Part shown: one piece after another, positions 55,050 through 64,000 of the stretch
Layout of the letters: the number at the start of each line of letters is the position of its first letter
Position numbering within the stretch: position 1 is the stretch's first letter
Assembly: GCA_037962975.1 (NCBI GenBank)
Contig: CM075669.1
Coordinates: 80,582,001 to 80,646,000, forward strand
DNA: 64,000 nt
From: Clitoria ternatea
Taxonomy: Eukaryota > Streptophyta > Magnoliopsida > Fabales > Fabaceae
Reading direction: 5' to 3'
Notes under the pieces: generated by a model
What the model was told of the DNA's origin: nothing
What the model saw: only the letters and a program-made list of their open reading frames with translations
The model's database searches: none
Program-made: the position numbers and the translations under genes

Positions 55050-55706
55050 ATAAATTTTTTCTTCTAAATCACCGTTTAAAAAGTAGTTTTTACATCCATT
55101 TGATGAATAACAAGTTTATAAATGGATGCCAAAGCGATTAAAACTCTTATTGAAGCAATCCTTGTTACGGGAGCAAAAGTATCAAAATAATCAATATTTT
55201 ATTTTTGAGTAAAACCTTTAGCTACTAAACGGACTTTATATTTATCAACTGATCCATCAGGAAAATATTTCTTTTAAAAATCCATTTACAGCCAATAGGT
55301 TTGGCTCCCAGAGATAAATCTACTAAAGTCCAGGTTTTATTTTTTAAAATAGAGTCTAATTCAATTTTAATCGCTTCTTTCCAAAATACACATCAGAAGA
55401 AGAAATTGCTTCATGAAAATTTAATGGTTCATTGTTAACCAGATAGTTATAAAAATCATTTCCAAAAGATGTTTTTTTTCTTTGTCTCTTACTTCTTCTC
55501 AAATTTTCATATGGTTTTTCAGAGGCATCACACAAAGGTTCACTAGAAATATTAATAGGTTCATTCATTTGTGAACTAGAAATATTTTCAATATCAACAA
55601 CAGGTTCACAAGAAACACGATCAATATACATAGGAAATATATGCTCAAAAAACTCAACATTTTTAGTCTTAATGATAGAATTGCATGCAATAATGTCGCT
55701 TTTCAC
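55050..55706 (-). pseudogene. element E RT N-terminus and integrase-RT linker
   Basis: 116 codons (55706-55356) carry the acidic linker and RRSKRQRKKTSFGNDF, LNFHEAISSSD. Past 55356, frameshifted RT N-terminus with KPIGCKWIF-type and LVAKGFTQ-type remnants runs to the core at 55049. Confidence 0.75.
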
Positions 55707-55708
55707 AA

Positions 55709-56020
55709 TTAAAAATGATAGGCAGCGCTATTTTGAGCATAACCAATAAACAGACAATCACATGTCTTAGAACCTATCTTTCTCTTTTTAGGATCAGGCA
55801 ACAGTACTTTAGCTAAACACCCCCACACTTTTAGATAATCTAAATTAGGGTTATAACCTTTCCATAATTCATAAGGTGTTTTACCAGAATGTTTATAGGG
55901 GATCCTATTTTGTATATGACATGCAGACAATATAGCTTCTCCCCAAAGATTATTAGGTGTAGATGAAGAGACAAGCAAAGCATTCATCATTTCTTTTAGA
56001 GTCCTATTTTTTCTTTCAGC
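55709..56020 (-). pseudogene. element E integrase, C-terminal part
   Basis: VAERKNRTLKEMMNALLVSS (with the catalytic Glu), LWGEAILSACHIQNRIPYKH, VWGCLAKVLLPDPKKRKIG and CLFIGYAQNSAAYHF. It is truncated on the N-terminal side exactly at the TACAC target of element F. Confidence 0.87.
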
Positions 56021-56025
56021 TACAC

Positions 56026-57863
56026 TGTAACAGCCCAATTTTTAATCAGTAATTAAACAGTGAAAAATTAAAATTTCTCAGAAAAATAAGAAATGAATCC
56101 TAGAAAATAGGAAATTGAATTTTGAATATAAGGATATTTTTAGTCTGACTTAAAACAAAATTAAACAAAAATGGAACGTAGAATAAAATAAAATAATAAA
56201 TAAAATAAAAATCTTCCACAGTAATCTGCTACAGTAAAATGCTACAGTAATTTGCTACAGTACCTGCTACAGTAAATTGTTACAGTATCTGTCACATGAA
56301 AAATCTTGCAACTTCACGAGAATTATTCCTCCTTCGCACCGCCTCATGTCACTTCAATTTGCTACAATGATTTGCTACAGTATCTGCTACAGTGATGTGC
56401 TACAGTGATTTGCTACAGTGATTGCTACAGTACCGCCATTGAAAGCCTATAAATAAGGCTCCAACCTTCTAAATTTCTTTAAAACCAAAAATATTACCAA
56501 TTCCACAACCTTTCATCTCCCTCTTCAAGCTTTCAAAACCTTCATTTGCCATACTCAAACTCTTTAATTTTGCATAAGAAAAAACTATACAAACTTGAAG
56601 ATTTGAGGAAATACACGAGAGTTTAGCATAAGGAAAGCTTAGGGATCTTCAATTGAGGTAAGAAAGAGGAGATAGGATATTAAATACATAGAAATTAAGT
56701 TAGAATTGCTTGCTTAATTGTTTAGAAACTCATTTAGCTAGATTTTAATTTAATTTGAATTAAATTATGAAATTGATGCCAAATAGCTTGGAATATGATA
56801 TATGATATGTTTCTAATGTTGTATGATGATTTGGAACCAATTGACATATTTAGTTTGCAATTGAAATCACTAAAACAGCAAAAACAGAGGGAAACAGAGT
56901 GTTGTCTTCATATATGGATTATACTTGTAAATATGATGAAATGTCATTTTTTCTTGAATTTTACCATAAATTCTTATTGTTAAATTATGAATAAATTTAA
57001 TGATATAAATTTACTGCATTCATGCATCATATGCATTGGCCGTTCAAAGAATCCGCAGGGGGGTTCTTTGAGGGGGTTCCCGGTGGGGGAACACGCTCTG
57101 TTGAGCAACAGACCTCTGCGGCGGTTTTATACCACGACCGTCTTAAGGGCTAAGCAGTGTGTCCTTAAGGGGGGTCCCGCAACACTTGTTATTGATATGA
57201 TTGTATTGTTATCTGATGTTAGTGTTGCATTATGGGGCGCGGTATCGGTTGGATATCCGTAAAAATATTATTGCTGAAAAATCACTGCAGATGTTCCCAC
57301 CAGAATGGATCCATCATGCATTTTCATTCATATAGAGAATGGAATATTAATATAAATATAATACAAAATACGTGTTTGGCATCCACATCACATAGCATCA
57401 TACTTGTGATTGTGTATGTTCTAATCTAATTTTTATTTATTTGATATTTTATCTCACTCTTTCTGTTACTTGTGGCAACCCTTTAGTGGTTAACTAGGAA
57501 GACATGTGAAAAGTGGATATTACTGAATATGGATGAATTGTGAAGGCTTTTGATGATGATGCTTGCTTGCGTGACTACTATTGCTGTATTATGTATATGC
57601 TATGTTTTGGTACTTTACATCTTTATATTTTATAAGATCTAGGTGTCTGTTGTAAAATATAATATGTATAAAACTCTGATGTTATGTATAATAATAAGAA
57701 GTCAATTATGAAAAGGATGTGCACTCTGATATTGTATTAGTAACCTCTGGAATCAGGTTGTGAATCTCTTGATAATTACTAGGTGAAAAATAAGTTATCC
57801 ATGAGATTTTATATGATGACAATAATTATCTTGGGATTTGCAAGTTGACTCCAGGGCGTTACA
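56026..57863 (+). repeat. element F left LTR-like block (1838 bp, non-5S family)
   Basis: Starts TGTAACAGCCC and ends GGGCGTTACA, followed after ACTGAAG by a PBS. Its 5' part has about ten TGCTACAGT[A/G]-type repeats (56215-56430). A GC-rich island at 57040-57180 includes GGGGGTTCCCGGTGGGGG. It looks like a gypsy-type LTR with no coding content; short frames within it have no signal. Confidence 0.65.
56215..56435 (+). repeat. dispersed TGCTACAG repeats
   Basis: The words TGCTACAGTA, TGCTACAGTG and TGTTACAGTA recur at irregular 10-25 bp spacing, at least nine times, in the left LTR of element F, upstream of a TATAAATAAGG TATA-like box near 56449. They could be U3 promoter repeats. Confidence 0.75.
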
Positions 57864-57870
57864 ACTGAAG

Positions 57871-57882
57871 TGGTATCAGAGC
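57871..57882 (+). other. element F primer binding site
   Basis: Exact TGGTATCAGAGC, seven bases after the left LTR terminus. Confidence 0.85.
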
Positions 57883-57939
57883 CTAGCCTCTCCTAGTACG
57901 GTATGGTTCGGGGATGAACCAGGCGGAAACTGGTGGGCA

Positions 57940-58437
57940 TGTGACATCCCGACACTGTTGAGGGCGGGGAGTGATCGCCGGTGCATGGGCATGGACAAGG
58001 AGCGGCTCCTGGCAGGCTTCCAGCGGGGAATGTGACATCACGGGCACTGTTGAGGGTGGGGAGTGATCGCCGGTGCATAGGCATGAACAAGGAGCGGCTC
58101 CTGGCAGGCTTCCAGTGGGAGGGACATATGAACAAACCAAATACATACCAGAATGAGAGGGATCCAAAGACTGTATAGGTATGGGACTATACAGTCGAGG
58201 ATGGCTTAAAGGAATGAATTCGTACTACCTATACCAACAAATGCATTAGTCTTTTCGGTGGCCTATCACATAAGGACTCCAAAGTTAAGCGTGCTTAACT
58301 TAGAGTAATTCTGGGATGGGTGACCTCCTGGGAAGTTCTCAGGAAGTGTGCGAGTGAGGACAAAAGCATATTGGAAAGGTCTCGTGTTGGTCTGTGGGGA
58401 GAGTCGTTCATTCCTGAAAAGCGGCCGGGGCGTTACA
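57940..58437 (+). repeat. element F right LTR (Cassandra-like) with duplicated head
   Basis: TGTGACATCCC starts at 57940, and a second TGTGACATCAC starts at 58031. From 58031 the unit is 407 bp, the same length as the solo LTR at 21987. The extra 91 bp (57940-58030) is a tandem copy of the LTR head. Ends GGGGCGTTACA before TACAC. Confidence 0.8.
58273..58347 (+). promoter_or_regulatory. 5S rRNA-like Pol III promoter in element F right LTR
   Basis: GTTAAGCGTGCTT followed by GGGATGGGTGACCTCCTGGG, the internal control region of plant 5S rRNA, as in the solo LTR. Surrounding bases diverge from 5S. Confidence 0.7.
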
Positions 58438-58442
58438 TACAC

Positions 58443-58669
58443 CATTAGACTCAGGTGAATACGGTGGAGTTATTTCATGCATAATCAGACCTTACCCTTT
58501 TAATTTTTTTATTTAATTGATTTTCCACTCCGGCTTTATAAATTAAAAACATATCAAATGCTTCGTCTTTATTTTTAATTAAATAAACCTTAGTGTATCT
58601 TGAAAAATCATCAATAAAAGTCATAGTCATGATAATCTTATCAGAATCAAAAGAAACCTTAATTCCCAC
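58443..58669 (-). pseudogene. element E integrase, N-terminal part
   Basis: Contains MTFIDDFSRYTKVYLIKNKD and NKKIKRVRSDYA (first and second catalytic Asp contexts), then a stop and the TACAC site of element F. Upstream it joins the protease region directly, so the zinc-binding HHCC domain is deleted. Confidence 0.8.
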
Positions 58670-58905
58670 TTTCCCAAAAGAGCAACAGAAATTAAATTTG
58701 CTTTAATACAAGGTACATAAAGCACATCATTAAGTGCCAAGGTCTTTCCAGATGTGAGTTTGAGAAAAACTTTCCCTTTACCAAGGACATCGACCTTTTG
58801 AGAATCACCAAGATACACAAATTCTTCTCCTTCCCCCACAACTTTGTAGGAGGTAAACATATCACGGTTTGCACATATGTGCTTGGTAGCCCCAGAGTCT
58901 ACCAA
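58627..58905 (-). pseudogene. element E protease
   Basis: MVDSGATKHICANRDMFTSY with the DSGA catalytic motif, GDSQKVDVLGKGKVFLKL and LYVPCIKANLISVALLGK. The frame is lost just after, near the join to the integrase. Confidence 0.85.
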
Positions 58906-59175
58906 TCATTTGCTTATATTGGCCACAATTAAGGCTTGAGAAACAATCGTAACAAGAACATCATTATCATCTCCTTCAGCCAAATTAACTCTTGGCTTAG
59001 GAGGAATATCATTTCTCTTCCTATATCTACATGCCGGAGCATGGTGACCTGGCTTACCACAAATAAAGCAAAAACCCTTCTTTTTGAAGGCAGTGGGATT
59101 AGCAGAATTAAGTTATCTAGCAGGAAAATAATCAAAGGACTTTTTGTTATCATACCTCTTATTTTTGTTCCTGGC
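58906..59175 (-). pseudogene. element E gag zinc-knuckle region
   Basis: Minus translation shows a C-F-I-C-x4-H-x4-C knuckle at about 59030-59075 followed by a basic CRYRKRND stretch; stops on either side. Confidence 0.75.
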
Positions 59176-59868
59176 CTACACCATATTTGCTCTTGCTGCC
59201 AGTGCTCTACCTCTCACCGCCTTTTCTTCTTTACGGTTGGTGTCCTCAATTGTTATGTGGGTAATTGATTCTGAAACAGAGAGCTTACTTAGTTTGTGCT
59301 TGAGTTGTTGTTTGTAATCCTTCCACGACTCTGGTAACTTTTCAATCAAAAAACCTGCAACTAATTCATCCTGCATGGTAATGTTTTCAGACTTGAGGTC
59401 CTCCAGCAGCTTATGGTATTTGTTAATTTTGACATTTATGTCCTTGTTGTCAGTCATTTCCCAACGGTAAAAATTTCCAACCAGAAAATTTTGTTTCCCA
59501 GCATCCTCAGCGGTGTATTTTAATTTAATGGACTCCTAAATCGCCTTCGCTTCCTTGTAAGAACAATAGACACCAAAAAGCTTGTTAGATAATGTACTAA
59601 GAATAGTATGACGACATACCTTGTTAGCATTAAACCATAATTCAAGAGCGTTAGGATTGGTTGGCTTGTCATCAGTGATGGCAAACCCGACCCTGTGTAT
59701 GTCGAGAACAGAGAAGACTCGTTCCTGCCAACCGCGGTAGCTTTGGCCTCCGAAGACTTTGATTTTGGAGACGTCAGGAAATGGTTTAGCGAAGATGACA
59801 GGGGTAGGAGTCAATGGTCGCAGAACAGTGTTGCCGTTGTTCCCATTGTCGTTCATAGCTTCAACCAT
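59176..59868 (-). pseudogene. element E gag
   Basis: Start MVEAMNDNGNNGNTVLRPLT at 59868, only 16 bases from the LTR, then FGGQSYRGWQERVFSVLDIH, WFNANKVCRHTILSTLSNKL. A stop at about 59536 leads to a second piece, 59457-59176 (INKYHKLLEDLKSENITMQD, IEKLPESWKDYKQQLKHK). This is the UBN2-type gag fold of copia elements. Confidence 0.85.
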
Positions 59869-59884
59869 AACAAACCCTTAAGAT

Positions 59885-60560
59885 TGTTGTACAAAATATA
59901 AGACTGAGGCGTGTGAAAAGCACACTGGGCTTAAGGGTTTGTTCGTATAGTGCGTGACCCCTCAGGATACAACAGTCCGTCTGTTGAGAACAAGAGCAGA
60001 ACTAGTAAAAGGTTAGAGAGAGGAATAGTGTGTAAACGCGGAAAAACATTAGTTCACAAAACGTGTACGATTTATTTTTAATATCATAAACATAACGTTT
60101 AAAACATTAACTGAATAATTAGACCGATTAATCCCGTGTTAATGAGACGTTACAAAATGCAAATATTAATCATACTCATTAACTGGGTATTAATCAGATT
60201 AGAATAAACCTAGTAAGATTTTCCCTTTTAAAAACAAATCGTAACGTTCCAAAATTAAATGCCCCAATAAATGGCTTTCTCAGATAGGCTTTTCAAATTC
60301 AAAATTCAAAATTTAAATTAAAGAAAAAGAATTTAAGTGATAAAAAGGAACGACGCATATCATCGTGCGCATAGGGGGGGCAAATCATCAAATTTGCACA
60401 CGAAACAGATATTTCGACCCAAACTAACTTGTGCGCGAGCCCACTTCCTTTCTCTTTTGTTTACCACCATAAATTCTCTTTCTATATATAAAGCCTTAAG
60501 AGAAATGTTGTCCAAGAAATGTGGGAGTAGAAACTTTTAAAATAAGCAAATTTTCTAACA
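59885..60560 (-). repeat. element E 5' LTR
   Basis: 676 bp TGTTGTACAAAAT...TTTTCTAACA on the plus strand. It carries an extra ~22 bp (AGTAAAAGGTTAGAGAGAGG region, near 60003-60026) absent from the 3' copy. Confidence 0.9.
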
Positions 60561-60565
60561 TTAAT

Positions 60566-61622
60566 AGTCTTAGATAAAGATTTGGACTTTACATGGTCAT
60601 ATATTTACTTTGGGTTACTTTTGGAACATATATCTTTAGGTTTTGGGTATTGGATGAAACTTTAACAATTCTACCTAAGTCAAGTCTGAAAATTATACTT
60701 AAGGGGAATATATATAACTTCTCTCTTTTGTAAATAGGATTAATGAAATCATTTGTAAGATTCTTAGTAAGAAGCGTAGAATTTTCATGATAAGCTTAGA
60801 AATTTTTAGCTTGAAATCCAAAAATCCATGTGTATTACATGAGTAGCTCCATTCAGTCAAGACCTTGTGAAGAGAAGTATTCACTTGCAAATTTATTTCT
60901 AATAGAGAAAAATTTGTAGATCTGCCATAAAATGAAATACTAGATCCATCCAACCTTTGCCTACATCACCAACTCTCTTAAAATATAACCGCATGGTCAT
61001 AGAGATCAAAATACCATTTAAAGGACCAACTCTCTCATAAAGCTAAAACTAGTAGGCGAATGATGCTTAGTAATTAAGAAGTAGCATGATCTAATTATTA
61101 TACATAAAATAGAGCCAATTTACAAAATCATTAATAAGATTTTGATGAACTAATATTGGACTCTAAAGTATCCTCACTACTTTAAGCATCTTTTTATCCA
61201 ATAAATTTTAATTTAAGAATTACTCAAGGTTGTTGTGCTATGCTGAAATGGACAGTTCATTTCAAGATCTGGTAGCACCAACCTACAGTATAACAAACCA
61301 CAGTAGAATACTCAAAAGAAAATCCCTAGGACTCACAAGATCAAATTTATATTTTGCAGCCTAGTCAGTCATTGGTAAAGAACTCACGTTAACTATAAGA
61401 AAGCATATACCTATTATGAATCTAATAATAGAATACTACCAATTAGATGTGAACACTTAAAATGGTGGTCATGCATGAGATCGTGTGCCTAGGAAGCAAT
61501 AATTGGAGAATAGGCACACATGGATGTAACTCAAACACAATATATTAATCAACTTTAACTTATGGCAACAAGAATAACCTAATTGCATAAAAATATTTAA
61601 AATCCATATTGCATAAGAATTA

Positions 61623-61656
<34 letters not shown>

Positions 61657-62755
61657 ATTCACAATTAGAGTATAATCACATAGAAAACCCTAGATAATTA
61701 CTCTAGGAAATTAGGGTTATTATTGCTCTGCCAAATGTGTCACTTAATTACAATAGGGGGCTTCAAGACTATTTATACAATCAGTATGCCAAAGAAGAAA
61801 GTGAGGCATGAGAGGCCTTAGGCCTAGGTCCACAATGACATAAGGGATAACTGTATCCTACTAGGGTCAGATAAGGGTTTAGTTATTCCCCAATTCTAGC
61901 CTAAAATAGGGGAGAAAGGGTGTATCATGGGTCCCTCGCGACCCGAGGGGAGCTATATATATATATTAATTTTACTCGTGTAGTTACATAGAATTCTTGT
62001 TTTCAAGTTTTTTGTGTTTCACACAGGAAATAAAACAATGCTTTAAATTCATTACAATAAAATAATTTATAAATATATAATTTAAATACTAATATATTTT
62101 ATAAATTTTTTTATAATCGTATATAGAATAAACATTTATTCAAATAATTAAATATTAATAGATAATAATATATAAATATGATTCTATTTAAAATTAATAT
62201 ATTTGTAAAAGGGTTTTGCTTTTTGAAAATCAATTTTTTATTGAGTTATATGTCTTAATTTTTTTGTAAGTCATGTAAATATTTGTTTTATATTTTTTAA
62301 AATAGTATACATGCTTTAAAATATTATTTTATCATTGGTATTACTTGATGTACTTCAATCTAAAGTTATATCAATGTGTAATATAAAAAATTTCTTATTT
62401 TTCCTAAAAATTATAAAATTAATTTGAATATGGTATCACATAATACATTGTTGTATTTTATTATATTGTTTTATTTAATGAGTATATTAAGTTAAATGTT
62501 CCTAATAATTTATTTAGTACATGTATTTTCATAATGCCAACATAGGACACTGATAAATGACACAAAAATATATGTATTTGCTTATCTTAAAATCAAATGT
62601 CTTCAAGAATTAGAAATTATTTGAATCTTACACTAAAAATGTTTTTATCATCTGAAAAAGTGTTTCTTTATTGAATGACATCTAACCATTTTCTTTAAAG
62701 AAGAAATAGGATTTTTGAAAACCTTGTTAGGGTGCACTTTACTTAGTTATGAAAG
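60566..62755. other. AT-rich intergenic DNA right of element E
   Basis: No gene recognised. An 84-codon minus frame at 60699-60953 has no identifiable motif. A (TA)n(TG)n microsatellite lies at 61622-61658. A small inverted repeat, CCCTCG..CGAGGG, lies near 61932-61948. Confidence 0.5.
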
Positions 62756-64000
62756 ATCCCTGATGTTAAAATTTAATTTATTTTATCGCACGACATTAAT
62801 TAAATATTATTAGAGATTAAATTAAATTAATTTAGATTAATTAAGAATTTTCCTAAATTATTATAAATTAATTATGAGTTATTAATAACATAAGGAGATT
62901 AGAATAATTAATTTTTTGGGTGATTAATTATGAAACTAAGGTTGAACTAAATAGTGGTAAAATATGAATTACCATGAGGTAAAAGTGAATTTAATTAAAG
63001 GGAATAAAAGAAAATAGAAAAGAAATAGTTCAAGAACCAAAATGCCCTTATGGCCTAAAGGTAAAATTTTATTTCCTTTTTCCCTTGTCATACATGTGTG
63101 CCCCTGCAAAGGAAATAAACACTTCTTCTTCTTCTCCCATGGTCGTGAGTTTCATGGGTATGTTTGGAGCTCGATTTCTTGACGAAACTTAAAATTGATC
63201 GTAAATTTAGAACCATAGGAGCGAGATAAGCTATATGGTAGCTTCAATTTCTAGTTTTAGTCACCTCCTCCTTAAAACCGAATTTCAACCATGATGAAGA
63301 GGGTTTTGATTTCATTGAATTTTTACAATTTAAGCTTGTAAATGGAAGCCTTGGATGATGGACGTTGTCATTTTGTTAACGAGTTTCCATTTCGGTGCCC
63401 GTAGGTTATAGACCAAGGATCGACGAGGCGTTAGCTAAAGAAGGGCTCAGAACCAAGAGTGAAATAAACCGAGATAAGCTTCAGAAGCTTTAAAAATGTA
63501 TTTGGAATTGTTTCGGTAAAGTAGGTTTTAAGTTCGAAGGCTGAAATGTTATCCCGCTTCGTAAATTCCTTAAATTTTAGATATTGGGCGTACCCAACAT
63601 CGAGATCAAGTGTCGAAAGCTTGGAATTGAGGTAAGGGGGTGTTTAGAATATTAATTAATTAGAAATGTTATTCGACGCCCACTGACGTTCGGTAAAATG
63701 AGTATAATTAGCATTAAATGCTTAGTTACATTATGGTATGATCGACATGATTTTTTAGTAGGAATTGTGACTAGATATGAGTTTAGTAATGATAAGAATG
63801 AAAAACTAGAAGTTATGCTATGTAATTATGTATAGTGGTGAAAGGATAAAATTGATAATTAGCTTATATTGAAATTAAGTGGATAATAGAAATATATATG
63901 AGAATATATGTATCAGAATGAGTTTCTGAACCTGTGATGATGAATTTGATATTTGTAAGAGAATCCTAGAGTATGAAATTGTGATATAGTATGGGAAGTT
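62756..64000 (+). other. possible 5' LTR or leader of a further retrotransposon
   Basis: The texture changes from AT-rich spacer to longer non-repetitive sequence with a CTTCTTCTTCTTCTCCCATGG leader-like tract (63122 on) and a GAATTGAGGTAAG splice-donor-like motif (63625). A comparable TCAATTGAGGTAAG lies in the element F left LTR (56650). No PBS, partner LTR or protein is seen before the window ends. Confidence 0.3.

Larger units (their letters stand above)
56026..58437 (+). mobile_element. composite element F: two unrelated terminal LTRs around a Cassandra-like interior
   Basis: Perfect TSD TACAC (56021-56025 and 58438-58442) inside the element E integrase; joining the flanks restores a continuous reading context, so the unit has exact ends. 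The left terminus is an LTR-like block TGTAACAGCCC...GGGCGTTACA (56026-57863, 1838 bp). Then comes PBS TGGTATCAGAGC (57871-57882), ~57 bp of interior with a GGCGGAAACTGGTGGGCA tract, and a 5S-bearing Cassandra-like LTR ending GGGCGTTACA at 58437. The left LTR contains no 5S-like sequence. Confidence 0.8.
52682..60560 (-). mobile_element. copia element E (minus), split by composite element F
   Basis: Perfect TSD TTAAT (52677-52681 and 60561-60565). LTRs of 653 and 676 bp differ by roughly 7% plus a ~22-bp insertion in the right copy. Right to left: LTR, gag with CCHC, protease, truncated integrase, element F, rest of integrase, RT, RNase H, LTR. Several stops, frameshifts and the loss of GAG-pre-integrase make it defective. 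It is of a different copia lineage from A-D. Confidence 0.9.

Noticed and set aside
57838..58178. Several overlapping frames on both strands
   Set aside because: They fall in the PBS, interior and duplicated LTR head of element F, with no protein signal.
60699..60953. 84-codon minus-strand frame right of element E
   Set aside because: No motif, AT-driven composition, no neighbours to support it.
1..64000. tRNA genes, bacterial-type operons, plasmid or phage features
   Set aside because: None seen; spliced genes and plant retroelements account for the recognisable content.

Overview
The window is nuclear DNA from a flowering plant, a dicot and most likely a legume. The evidence is spliced genes with GT-AG introns, AT-rich intergenic DNA, abundant Ty1-copia elements (one of SIRE/Maximus type), Stowaway-like MITEs, TRIMs and Cassandra-type LTRs carrying 5S rRNA sequence. 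The legume assignment rests on the flavour of the repeats and is an inference. There are two host protein genes; almost everything else is transposon-derived.

Layout. 1-~4640: 5' part of a decayed SIRE/Maximus-type copia element on the minus strand, cut by the window edge. 5823-41616 (+): FTSHI4, a chloroplast FtsH-like AAA protein, resolved here into 19 exons (about 983 aa) over 35.8 kb. Introns 10 (11.4 kb) and 18 (9.9 kb) are swollen by transposons. Intron 4 holds a copia remnant, intron 8 a TRIM. Intron 10 holds copia element C (minus), itself invaded by copia element D (plus) and a solo Cassandra-like LTR, and also a TRIM with 63-bp tandem modules. Intron 18 holds a Stowaway-like MITE, a second MITE split by copia element A (minus), and a young copia element B (minus). 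45249-48638 (-): a five-exon peroxisomal 2,4-dienoyl-CoA reductase gene (297 aa, PTS1 SKL), convergent with FTSHI4, with a TIR element in intron 2. 50330-50960 (-): a gypsy-type gag remnant. 52682-60560 (-): decayed copia element E, whose integrase is split by composite LTR element F at 56026-58437. 60561-64000: AT-rich DNA, possibly ending in a further LTR.

The host genes act separately. FTSHI4 belongs to the plastid envelope FtsH/FtsHi AAA assembly linked to protein import; the reductase serves peroxisomal beta-oxidation of unsaturated fatty acids. The most unusual structure is element F. It has a perfect 5-bp target-site duplication (TACAC) and one short Cassandra-like internal domain, but two unrelated terminal LTRs: a 1.84-kb left LTR with no 5S sequence and a 5S-bearing right LTR. 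A second point is that FTSHI4, a family named as inactive proteases, keeps HEAGH and the presumptive third zinc ligand here, while the FtsH pore-loop motif is missing. All joins, TSDs and identities were read by eye and no database was consulted.
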